DNA from: Bacteroidota bacterium
GTDB taxonomy: Bacteria; Bacteroidota; Bacteroidia; Sphingobacteriales; Sphingobacteriaceae
Direction: 5' to 3'
Length of the DNA stretch: 6,310 nt
Assembly (NCBI GenBank): GCA_025355225.1
Contig: JANYAB010000697.1
Span: 1-6,310 of the forward strand
How positions within the stretch are numbered: the first letter of the stretch is position 1; each line of letters opens with the position of its first letter. Shown here piece after piece: positions 1-5,336 of this stretch. The position numbers were made by a program, and so were the translations under genes. Under the pieces are notes generated by a model, which was not told the DNA's origin, did no database searches, and saw nothing but the letters and a program-made list of their open reading frames with translations.

Positions 1-1703
1 TAAACAACAGGCTCAGCCATGGATACTACACCGTTTACCACACGTTTGTATGGCGTTTCGATGAAGCCCAGGTTATTAATCTTGGCGTGAACACAAAGTG
101 ATGATATCAAACCAATGTTAGGACCTTCAGGAGTTTCAATAGTACACAAACGGCCATAGTGGGTATAGTGTACGTCACGAACCTCGAAACCTGCACGCTC
201 ACGTGACAGACCACCGGGCCCTAAGGCTGACAGACGACGCTTGTGCGTGATCTCTGCCAGTGGGTTGGTTTGGTCCATAAACTGTGAAAGCTGGTTGGTA
301 CCGAAGAATGAGTTGATAACCGATGACAGGGTACGTGCATTGATCAGGTCGGTTGGTGTGAACACCTCGTTGTCACGAATATTCATACGCTCACGAATAG
401 TACGTGCCATACGTGCCAAACCAACACCGAATTGTGCATATAATTGTTCGCCAACAGTACGAACGCGACGATTTGACAAGTGGTCAATATCATCCACCTC
501 AGCTTTTGAGTTGATCAGTTTGATCAGGTATTTAACAATAGCAATAATATCCTGCTTGGTTAAAACCTTGGTCTCATCCGAAGTATCCATTTTCAACTTA
601 CGGTTGATGCGGTAACGGCCCACATCGCCCAGGTCATATCTTTTATCAGAAAAGAACAAACGATCGATGATACCACGTGCTGTTTCTTCATCAGGTGGTT
701 CAGCGTTACGCAATTGGCGGTAGATATGCTCAACCGCTTCTTTTTCTGAGTTTGAAGTATCCTTTTGTAAGGTATTATATATAATAGTATAGTCACCGCT
801 GGTTGAAGCATCTTCCTTGTTCAGTATAACGGTCTTCACGCCTGCATCGATGATCATATCAATATGGTCGTCTTCCAGTACGGTTTCGCGCTCAAGGATG
901 ATCTCGTTACGGTCGATAGATACCACTTCACCGGTATCTTCATCCACGAAGTCTTCCACCCATTTTTTGAGCACTCTTGCAGCAAGCTTCCGGCCTAAGT
1001 ATTTCTTAAGGCCTGATTTGCTTACCTTTACTTCGTCGGCCAGTTCAAACAACTCTAATATATCTTTATCAGAATCGTAACCGATAGCGCGAAGCAGCGT
1101 AGTAACCGGGAATTTCTTTTTACGGTCAATGTAAGCGTACATCACGTTGTTAACGTCTGTAGCAAATTCGATCCATGATCCTTTGAAAGGGATAACACGG
1201 GCCGAATACAATTTTGTACCGTTCGTGTGCCTGCTTTGACCAAAGAAAACGCCTGGTGAACGGTGTAATTGAGATACAATTACGCGCTCGGCGCCATTGA
1301 TAACAAAAGTACCTTTAGGGGTCATGTAAGGGATAGTTCCCAGGTACACGTCCTGTACTATTGTTTCAAAATCTTCGTGTTCAGCATCGTTACATGATAA
1401 GCGGAGCTTAGCTTTTAACGGCACACTGTAAGTTAACCCGCGCTCAATACACTCGCGTATATCATAACGTGGCGGATCAATAAAATAGTCAAGAAACTCT
1501 AAAACAAAGATGTTTCTTGAATCTGAGATCGGAAAATTTTCGGCAAATACTTTAAACAGCCCTTCTTTATGACGGTTGTCTGAGGTGGTTTCCAATTGAA
1601 AAAATTCCTGGAAAGATTGCAACTGAACATCCAGGAAATCAGGGTAATCCAATACCTTTCTACTGGTTGCAAAGTTTACTCTTTGATTATTTTTGTTTGC
1701 CAA
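1..1703 (-). CDS. rpoB: RNA polymerase beta subunit, N-terminal 567 codons (partial, runs off window)
   Basis: This is the beta subunit of DNA-directed RNA polymerase, which with beta' forms the catalytic core. I translated one uninterrupted frame starting [16 protein letters not shown]. It contains the conserved block [20 protein letters not shown] from residue 131, the lobe/protrusion region, and the rifampicin-pocket segment (E. coli 507–533 equivalent) at bases 222–302, followed by [15 protein letters not shown] and [11 protein letters not shown]. Offset to E. coli is about 39 residues at this point (His487 here = His526), so the lobe is shorter than in E. coli. The start is TTG at 1703–1701: an in-frame TAA lies at 1718–1716, only 12 bases upstream, and the conserved N-terminus begins right at TTG. 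Beta subunits of this phylum are usually around 1,270 residues, so a little under half is present; rpoC is expected next. It follows rplL after a 221-base spacer with possible regulatory signals. Identity is certain. Confidence 0.98.
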   Translation of the reverse strand, partial: MANKNNQRVNFATSRKVLDYPDFLDVQLQSFQEFFQLETTSDNRHKEGLFKVFAENFPISDSRNIFVLEFLDYFIDPPRYDIRECIERGLTYSVPLKAKLRLSCNDAEHEDFETIVQDVYLGTIPYMTPKGTFVINGAERVIVSQLHRSPGVFFGQSRHTNGTKLYSARVIPFKGSWIEFATDVNNVMYAYIDRKKKFPVTTLLRAIGYDSDKDILELFELADEVKVSKSGLKKYLGRKLAARVLKKWVEDFVDEDTGEVVSIDRNEIILERETVLEDDHIDMIIDAGVKTVILNKEDASTSGDYTIIYNTLQKDTSNSEKEAVEHIYRQLRNAEPPDEETARGIIDRLFFSDKRYDLGDVGRYRINRKLKMDTSDETKVLTKQDIIAIVKYLIKLINSKAEVDDIDHLSNRRVRTVGEQLYAQFGVGLARMARTIRERMNIRDNEVFTPTDLINARTLSSVINSFFGTNQLSQFMDQTNPLAEITHKRRLSALGPGGLSRERAGFEVRDVHYTHYGRLCTIETPEGPNIGLISSLCVHAKINNLGFIETPYKRVVNGVVSMAEPVV

Positions 1704-1737
1704 GGGATTATAATTTTAGTTTATTAATAAACTGATA

Positions 1738-1850
1738 TAGATGTGAGTATCGAGAAGTGAGCTAAGGGACTAAAAGATTGTGAATTTTTAACGCCTAAAT
1801 ATGGGTCGGCGAAAAAAGTCCCAAATCTCAAATCTAATACCTCAAATCTA
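1738..1850. repeat. Imperfect palindromic spacer element built of ATTTGAG-like 7-mers
   Basis: Two 32-base arms, 1738–1769 and 1819–1850, are inverted relative to each other. Aligned without gaps they match at 21 of 32 positions, and the match continues two more bases inward (gggact / agtccc). The better-preserved arm, read on the minus strand, steps in 7-base units: ATTTGAG, GTATTAG, ATTTGAG, ATTTGGG. The other arm keeps the same spacing with more changes (ATGTGAG, TATCGAG, AAGTGAG, CTAAGGG). It has no coding potential and fills most of the rplL–rpoB spacer. The architecture resembles the ATTTCGG elements flanking rplK, but the unit differs. It is probably a decayed member of a dispersed intergenic repeat family; this is inference. 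Confidence 0.5.
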
Positions 1851-1870
1851 TAAGGCAATATAAACGACAA
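1829..1870 (-). promoter_or_regulatory. Two overlapping candidate Bacteroidota-type promoters upstream of rpoB
   Basis: The Bacteroidota housekeeping promoter consensus is TTTG or TTG near -33 and TAnnTTTG near -7, with about 17–23 bases between. On the minus strand two matches overlap here. The first is TTG at 1870–1868, 17 bases, then TAGATTTG at 1850–1843. The second is TTG at 1858–1856, 19 bases, then TAGATTTG at 1836–1829. Both lie downstream of the rplL hairpin and about 125–150 bases before the rpoB start, where they could top up rpoBC transcription. The -7 boxes are part of the repeated unit of the palindrome at 1738–1850, so the match may be a by-product of the repeat. This is inference from pattern only. 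Confidence 0.3.
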
Positions 1871-1871
1871 T

Positions 1872-1899
1872 AGACCCCGACCAAAACAGGTCGGAGTCT
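1872..1899 (-). terminator. Strong hairpin just after rplL; possible attenuator or processing site
   Basis: In the minus-strand RNA, an 11-base arm (1899–1889) pairs with 1882–1872 around a 6-base loop (UGUUUU). Ten pairs are Watson–Crick and one is a U·G wobble. On the plus strand the same position would be an A/C mismatch, which suggests the structure matters in the operon's own direction. It starts 26 bases after the rplL stop codon. No U-run follows (AUUGUCGUUU), so a complete intrinsic terminator is unlikely. Partial termination (as at the E. coli rplL–rpoB junction), RNase processing, or 3'-end protection are the reasonable roles. The stem is clear; the function is inferred. Confidence 0.55.
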
Positions 1900-1924
1900 T
1901 ATGCTATTTTTGCTGAGAATGAAG

Positions 1925-2311
1925 TTATTTAACTTCAACAACAGCTCCGGCTTCTTCTAATTGTTTTTTAACTGATTCAGCTTCTTCTTTAGTTACACCA
2001 GTTTTCACTTCTTTTGGTGCACCATCAACAAGATCTTTGGCTTCTTTCAAACCAAGGCCGGTCAGGTCTTTTACTAATTTAACTACTGCTAATTTAGCGC
2101 CACCTGCTTCTTTCAGGATAACGTCAAATGCTGTTTGAACTGCTTCAGCAACCGGAGCATCATCATCACCACCAGCAGCAGGAGCTGCTATAGCAACAGC
2201 TGCAGCAGCCGGTTCAATTCCATACTCGTCTTTCAATATCTGAGCTAATTCGTTAACTTCTTTTACTGTTAAGTTTACCAACTGCTCAGCAAATGATTTT
2301 AAATCTGCCAT
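1925..2311 (-). CDS. rplL: 50S ribosomal protein L7/L12
   Basis: L7/L12 is the multicopy acidic stalk protein of the large subunit; its dimers hang on L10 and recruit and activate EF-Tu, EF-G, IF2 and release factors. The 128-residue product has the three expected parts: a helical N-terminal dimerisation/L10-binding domain (about 1–33), an Ala/Gly/Pro-rich flexible hinge with a GGDDDAP stretch (about 34–57), and the C-terminal factor-binding domain from [10 protein letters not shown] onward, with the hallmark [12 protein letters not shown] at 84–95 and an AGAVVEVK end. Length is normal for the family. It starts at ATG 2311 behind an A-rich leader (AAAAGAAAAAATTAAATAAA) with no Shine-Dalgarno motif. 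It lies 58 bases after rplJ; I see no strong hairpin in that gap. A hairpin follows the stop. Confidence 0.98.
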   Translation of the reverse strand: MADLKSFAEQLVNLTVKEVNELAQILKDEYGIEPAAAAVAIAAPAAGGDDDAPVAEAVQTAFDVILKEAGGAKLAVVKLVKDLTGLGLKEAKDLVDGAPKEVKTGVTKEEAESVKKQLEEAGAVVEVK

Positions 2312-2369
2312 TTTATTTAATTTTTTCTTTTAATACGTTTGTTGTTTAATTCGAACTCTAAGGCGTCCG

Positions 2370-2888
2370 TTAACCTCTTTCTTGTAATGTTTTAACAATT
2401 CCTGCCAGTTTATTTCCGCCTGATTGCAGTGCAGAAATAACGTTTTTAGCTGGTGATTGCAATAATCCAATGATCTCTCCGATCAGTTGTTCTTTAGATT
2501 TTAATTTAATCAAAGTATCCAACTGATTGTCGCCAATAAATACGGCCGAATCGATATAGGCTGCTTTTAAAATTGGTTTTTCACCTGTTTTTCTTAGTTG
2601 CTTGATCAGTTTTGCCGGAGCAGTTGCTGATTTAGAAAAAAGAATGGATGAAGAACCTTTTAATACATCATATATCTGGCTAAAATCACCATCCATAGTT
2701 TCAATAGCTTTTTTGATCAAGCTGTTTTTAGCTACCTGCATGGCAATATCGCTTTCGAAGCATTTACGACGGATATTGTTAATTTTTGCAACGGTTAAAT
2801 CAGAAGTATCAGTAATATAAAAATTACCGTACTCCTTAATCTGTTCAGTAAGGGCAAGAACAAGTTCGTGTTTTTCTTCTTTATTCAT
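2370..2888 (-). CDS. rplJ: 50S ribosomal protein L10
   Basis: L10 anchors the L7/L12 dimers to 23S rRNA at the base of the stalk and in many bacteria represses its own operon as the L10–L12 complex. The 172-residue protein has an N-terminal globular RNA-binding domain (MNKEEKHELV onward, with VAKNSLIKKAIE around 52–63) and a long C-terminal helical part (about 130–172, KEQLIGEIIGLLQSPAKN) that carries the L12 dimers. Length is typical. The ATG at 2888–2886 is only 2 bases after the rplA stop codon (TAA, 2893–2891), so translational coupling to rplA is likely; a G-rich stretch in the last rplA codons (GCGGGGATC) sits about where a weak Shine-Dalgarno would. The classical rplJ leader therefore has no room here. 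Confidence 0.98.
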   Translation of the reverse strand: MNKEEKHELVLALTEQIKEYGNFYITDTSDLTVAKINNIRRKCFESDIAMQVAKNSLIKKAIETMDGDFSQIYDVLKGSSSILFSKSATAPAKLIKQLRKTGEKPILKAAYIDSAVFIGDNQLDTLIKLKSKEQLIGEIIGLLQSPAKNVISALQSGGNKLAGIVKTLQERG

Positions 2889-2890
2889 GA

Positions 2891-3589
2891 TTAGATCCCC
2901 GCTACTGTTTTAGTTTCAATTTCAATTCCCGGCGACATAGTCGATGAGATATGAATACTTTTGAAATATGTTCCTTTTGCCGCTGATGGTTTTAATTTAG
3001 AGATGGTTTGCAATACTTCTAATGCATTCTCGTAAATTTTATCAGCAGGGAAAGATACTTTTCCTATTGAGGCATGGATGATACCTGTTTTATCAACTTT
3101 GAAGTCGATCTTACCACCTTTTACGTCAGTAACTGCTTTGCCTACATCTGTAGTTACAGTTCCTGATTTAGGGTTAGGCATAAGGTTACGCGGACCGAGT
3201 ATACGACCCAAACGACCTACCTTAGCCATAACACTTGGCATAGTAATGATAATATCAACGTCAGTCCATCCGCCTTCAATCTTGGCAATATAGTCATCCA
3301 AACCTACGAAATCCGCACCTGCATCTTTTGCTTCCTGTTCCTTTTCAGGAGTACAAAGCACCAATACACGTACAGTTTTGCCGGTTCCATGAGGTAATGT
3401 TGCAATACCACGCACCATTTGATTGGCTTTACGCGGGTCAACACCTAAACGAACATCTATATCAACTGATGAATCAAACTTGGTATAGTTAATATTCTTT
3501 ACCAACGATGATGCATCCTGTAATGAGTATGCCTTATTAGCCTCAATTTTGGATAGTGCCGCTTTTTGATTTTTTGTTAATCTTGCCAC
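2891..3589 (-). CDS. rplA: 50S ribosomal protein L1
   Basis: L1 forms the mobile L1 stalk that handles deacylated tRNA at the E site, and in many bacteria it represses rplKA by binding its own mRNA. The 232-residue product starts [15 protein letters not shown] and carries the L1 signature at 125–143 ([20 protein letters not shown]), plus [13 protein letters not shown] at 49–61 and the [16 protein letters not shown] segment near the C-terminus. Length is normal. The start codon is GTG (3589–3587), chosen because the conserved [10 protein letters not shown]-terminus begins exactly there and no in-frame ATG is found in the nearby upstream sequence. It follows rplK after a 156-base palindrome-bearing spacer and nearly abuts rplJ. 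Confidence 0.97.
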   Translation of the reverse strand: MARLTKNQKAALSKIEANKAYSLQDASSLVKNINYTKFDSSVDIDVRLGVDPRKANQMVRGIATLPHGTGKTVRVLVLCTPEKEQEAKDAGADFVGLDDYIAKIEGGWTDVDIIITMPSVMAKVGRLGRILGPRNLMPNPKSGTVTTDVGKAVTDVKGGKIDFKVDKTGIIHASIGKVSFPADKIYENALEVLQTISKLKPSAAKGTYFKSIHISSTMSPGIEIETKTVAGI

Positions 3590-3613
3590 TGTCTTAAACT
3601 GATTTAATTTTTT

Positions 3614-3739
3614 ATTTCGAATTTCGAATTTTCGATTTCGGATTTAATCCCTGATCTATATTCCAGCTCGAAAATGTAAATGATCGGTTATCAGCTTTTC
3701 AATTTCAAAATTCGAAATTGAACATCCGAAATCCGAAAT
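3614..3739. repeat. Palindromic spacer element, copy A (rplK–rplA gap)
   Basis: Two 32-base arms, 3614–3645 and 3708–3739, form an inverted repeat around a 62-base loop. In the minus-strand RNA they would give 27 Watson–Crick pairs, 2 G·U pairs and 3 mismatches. The arms step in 7-base units (ATTTCGG ATTTCGG ATGTTCA ATTTCGA on the minus strand). The element begins 6 bases after the rplK stop codon (3748–3746) and ends 24 bases before the rplA start. It is homologous to copy B at 4255–4366. It has no coding potential. It may be a REP/MITE-like dispersed repeat that folds in the operon mRNA; the fold is predicted by eye. Confidence 0.8.
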
Positions 3740-3745
3740 TAATTG

Positions 3746-4186
3746 TTAGTTCCAGGGAGCTTTACCCGATACGGTAATTCCCATACTGCGGGCAGTTCCT
3801 GCCACCATTTTCATGGCTGATTCAACTGTAAACGCATTCAGGTCAGTCATTTTATCTTTAGCTATCGTCTCAACCTGTTCCCAGTTTACACTGGATACTT
3901 TTTTACGGTTGGGCTCGGCTGAACCACTCTTTAAACCTGTTACTTCCATTAACTGGATTGCAACCGGCGGAGTTTTGATGATAAAATCGAATGACTTGTC
4001 GACGTATACTGTAATTACCACAGGTAACACTTTACCAGGTTTATCCTGGGTACGTGCATTAAACTGCTTGCAAAATTCCATGATGTTCACACCTTTTGCA
4101 CCCAATGCAGGGCCAATTGGAGGAGATGGATTTGCAGCGCCGCCCTTTACCTGTAGCTTAACCATCGCACCGACTTCTTTTGCCAT
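3746..4186 (-). CDS. rplK: 50S ribosomal protein L11
   Basis: L11 binds the GTPase-associated region of 23S rRNA at the stalk base, takes part in factor-dependent steps, and is needed for RelA activation in the stringent response; with rRNA it forms the thiostrepton site. The 146-residue protein has the proline-rich N-terminal domain ([20 protein letters not shown], then PPIGPALG at 22–29, followed by [16 protein letters not shown]) and the rRNA-binding C-terminal domain ending [15 protein letters not shown]. Length is usual (about 141–147). ATG at 4186 follows an A-rich run (AAATAAACAAAAAA) without Shine-Dalgarno. The gene is flanked on both sides by copies of the same palindromic element, and a small hairpin lies in its own leader. 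Confidence 0.98.
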   Translation of the reverse strand: MAKEVGAMVKLQVKGGAANPSPPIGPALGAKGVNIMEFCKQFNARTQDKPGKVLPVVITVYVDKSFDFIIKTPPVAIQLMEVTGLKSGSAEPNRKKVSSVNWEQVETIAKDKMTDLNAFTVESAMKMVAGTARSMGITVSGKAPWN

Positions 4187-4211
4187 TTTTTTGTTTATTT
4201 AATTATTACTC

Positions 4212-4241
4212 AATGTTATAAAGTGGAAGCTATGTAACATT
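4212..4241 (-). promoter_or_regulatory. Small hairpin in the rplK leader
   Basis: A perfect 7-base inverted repeat (AATGTTA … TAACATT) encloses a 16-base loop, ending 25 bases before the rplK start codon. In other bacteria the rplK leader carries the L1 binding site for feedback control of rplKA, so a structure here is plausible. I could not match the loop to the known L1-binding motif, and a 7-bp A/U-rich stem can occur by chance. I report it as a candidate only. Confidence 0.22.
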
Positions 4242-4254
4242 TAAGGCTGTTTTG

Positions 4255-4366
4255 ATTTCGGATTTCGGATGTTCAATTTCGGATTTTGTAAATCCTGCTT
4301 TTAATCCTAAATAAGAAATCTATATTTTAATTATAAATTCGAAATCGAAAATCCGATATCCGAAAT
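4255..4366. repeat. Palindromic spacer element, copy B (nusG–rplK gap)
   Basis: Arms 4255–4286 and 4335–4366 form a 32-base inverted repeat around a 48-base loop; in the minus-strand RNA I count 28 Watson–Crick pairs, 1 G·U and 3 mismatches. The element begins exactly at the nusG stop codon (TAA, 4368–4366 on the minus strand), so its outer end overlaps that codon. Bases 4255–4281 are the perfect reverse complement of 3713–3739 in copy A, which makes the two copies clearly related. The loop sequences of A and B do not look alike. It is non-coding and probably a dispersed palindromic repeat. Confidence 0.8.
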
Positions 4367-4908
4367 TATTCTTTCTCTACCTGCATGTAATTCAATTCAA
4401 GCGGCGTACGGCGCCCGAATATCTTCACCATTACTTTTAATTTTTTCTTTTCTTCGTTAACCTCTTCAATCACACCGCTAAAACCGTTGAAAGGTCCATC
4501 CATTACTTTTACGCTTTCGCCTACATAATAAGGCACATTCATAGTTTCGCCTTGTGAGCTCATTTCGTCAACCTTACCTAAAATACGGTTAACTTCGGCC
4601 TGGCGAAGTGGTATTGCATTACCTTGTTTATCGCCCAGGAAACCTATAACGCTATTAATGTTCTTTACTACGTGTTCAATTTCCCCATCCAACACCGCTT
4701 CGAGCAGCACATAACCTGGGAAAAAGTTTCTTTCTTTAGCAATCTTTTTTCCATCCCGCATCTGGTAATATTTCTCTGTCGGGATTAGCACCTGTGAAAC
4801 CAAATGGGATATACCCAAACGAGTAATTTCGGCGTCGATATATTGTTTTACCTTTTTTTCTTTACCACTTATGGCTCTAACCACGTACCATTTCATTTGA
4901 TCACTCAT
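4366..4908 (-). CDS. nusG: Transcription termination/antitermination protein NusG
   Basis: NusG is the universal elongation factor that bridges the RNA polymerase clamp and, through its KOW domain, the leading ribosome (S10) or Rho. The 180-residue product has an NGN domain starting [20 protein letters not shown] (5–24), with [10 protein letters not shown] at 61–70 and NSVIGFLG at 85–92, a linker, and a C-terminal KOW domain with [22 protein letters not shown] at 129–150. I chose ATG at 4908 ([10 protein letters not shown]). An in-frame TTG at 4917 would add three residues and start 1 base from the secE stop; this is possible but adds nothing conserved. With ATG the gap to secE is 10 bases, typical of a tight secE–nusG pair. 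Its stop codon overlaps the edge of palindromic element B. Confidence 0.97.
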   Translation of the reverse strand: MSDQMKWYVVRAISGKEKKVKQYIDAEITRLGISHLVSQVLIPTEKYYQMRDGKKIAKERNFFPGYVLLEAVLDGEIEHVVKNINSVIGFLGDKQGNAIPLRQAEVNRILGKVDEMSSQGETMNVPYYVGESVKVMDGPFNGFSGVIEEVNEEKKKLKVMVKIFGRRTPLELNYMQVEKE

Positions 4909-4918
4909 CTCGTACAAA

Positions 4919-5113
4919 TTAGGCTAATGAAGTATAAAATTTCTCAAGCACAAATCGTATAACCTGATCCATAAAAAATATAACCATCGCAATGATTATC
5001 GCGGCAATCAATACTAAAACAGCGCTATTCCAAAGCTCGCGCCAGGTTGGCCATGTTACCTTCTGGGTTAACTCAATGTAAGATTCCTTAATATATTCAG
5101 TTACTGCAGCCAT
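4919..5113 (-). CDS. secE: Protein translocase subunit SecE
   Basis: SecE clamps SecY in the inner-membrane SecYEG channel and is essential for protein export. The 64-residue product is the short single-span form, rather than the three-span E. coli type. It has an amphipathic N-terminal helix (about 2–17), the conserved [10 protein letters not shown] hinge at 18–27, and one membrane segment at about 31–48 ([18 protein letters not shown]), followed by a short amphipathic tail. ATG at 5113 follows an AT-rich leader (ATTATAATAAACAAAA) and lies 22 bases after the tRNA-Trp gene, so it is probably freed by tRNA processing of a shared transcript. nusG follows after 10 bases. Confidence 0.96.
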   Translation of the reverse strand: MAAVTEYIKESYIELTQKVTWPTWRELWNSAVLVLIAAIIIAMVIFFMDQVIRFVLEKFYTSLA

Positions 5114-5135
5114 TTTTGTTTATTATAATATTATG

Positions 5136-5206
5136 CACGGGCACAAGGATTCGAACCCTGATCAAAGGTTTTGGAGACCTCTATTCTACCATTGAACTAT
5201 GCCCGT
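5136..5206 (-). tRNA. trnW: tRNA-Trp (anticodon CCA)
   Basis: A full 71-base cloverleaf folds on the minus strand. It has a 7-bp acceptor stem (ACGGGCA/TGCCCGT), a 4-bp D stem GTTC/GAAT with loop AATGGTA, a 5-bp anticodon stem GAGGT/ACCTT with loop CTCCAAA, variable loop TGAT, and a T stem CAGGG/CCTTG with loop TTCGAAT. The anticodon CCA lies at 5174–5172 and reads UGG (Trp). The discriminator base is G, as expected for bacterial tRNA-Trp. The 3' CCA is not encoded (CAT follows), so it must be added after transcription. The gene sits between tuf and secE and is probably cut out of a longer transcript by RNase P and a 3' nuclease. Confidence 0.97.
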
Positions 5207-5211
5207 TTATG

Positions 5212-5328
5212 CCCTAAATCCCTAAAGGGACTTATTACTTTTTTATACTAACAAAGTACTTAGCTAAACAAGCCAAGTACTTTGTATGAATTAACCTAAC
5301 CTTATCTTCCCCCTTTAGGGGGTCAGGG
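5212..5328. repeat. C/G-block inverted repeat filling the tuf–tRNA-Trp spacer
   Basis: Bases 5212–5229 (CCCTAAATCCCTAAAGGG) match the reverse complement of 5311–5328 (CCCTGACCCCCTAAAGGG) at 15 of 18 positions, forming a palindrome about 117 bases long. The right arm also holds its own small hairpin, CCCCC-TTTA-GGGGG at 5309–5322, and the left arm a smaller CCCTAAAGGG. From memory, such CCCTAAAGGG-type blocks are common between genes in Bacteroidota; I cannot verify this here. The matching right arm ends 8 bases after the tuf stop codon. No U-run follows the stems in either direction, so I do not call a terminator. Confidence 0.6.
5251..5285 (-). promoter_or_regulatory. Strong hairpin between tuf and tRNA-Trp
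   Basis: Arms 5251–5264 and 5272–5285 pair over 14 positions around a 7-base loop (UUGUUUA in the minus-strand RNA). The outer 11 pairs are perfect (ACAAAGTACTT with AAGTACTTTGT), then comes one G·U, then two G–C pairs. The stem lies in the middle of the larger inverted repeat, 45 bases before the tRNA 5' end. It lacks a downstream U-run (AGUAUAAAAAAGUAAU follows), which argues against an intrinsic terminator. RNA processing or 3'-end protection of the tuf message is plausible. Confidence 0.5.
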
Positions 5329-5336
5329 GGCGTGGC

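Noticed and set aside
241..1080. Open frames on the plus strand at 241–615 and 817–1080, and a minus-strand frame at 593–811
   Set aside because: They lie entirely within rpoB, whose conserved frame is continuous; their translations show no recognisable domain and look like out-of-frame readings.
1803..1882. Competing pairing of GGTCGG (1882–1877) with a second CCGACC (1808–1803), as in a switchable attenuator
   Set aside because: The alternative stem is only 6 bp against 11 pairs for the local hairpin, with a long gap, and may be chance; not enough to claim a riboswitch-like device.
2602..4202. Plus-strand open frames at 2602–2820, 3078–3293 and 3813–4202
   Set aside because: They are antisense to rplJ, rplA and rplK, have no start context, and read as reverse translations of conserved ribosomal protein codons.
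3614..4366. CRISPR-like or simple tandem repeat array
   Set aside because: The units are 7 bases with no unique spacers and are arranged as inverted arms, so they are palindromic elements and not a CRISPR array.
4909..4917. TTG at 4917 as the nusG start
   Set aside because: It adds only MYE before [10 protein letters not shown], and ATG at 4908 gives the family's usual N-terminus with a sensible 10-base gap to secE.
5309..5322. Intrinsic terminator for tuf at CCCCC-TTTA-GGGGG
   Set aside because: The stem is only 5 bp and GGAAGATAAGG follows it on the minus strand instead of a U-run; secE and nusG probably depend at least partly on read-through.
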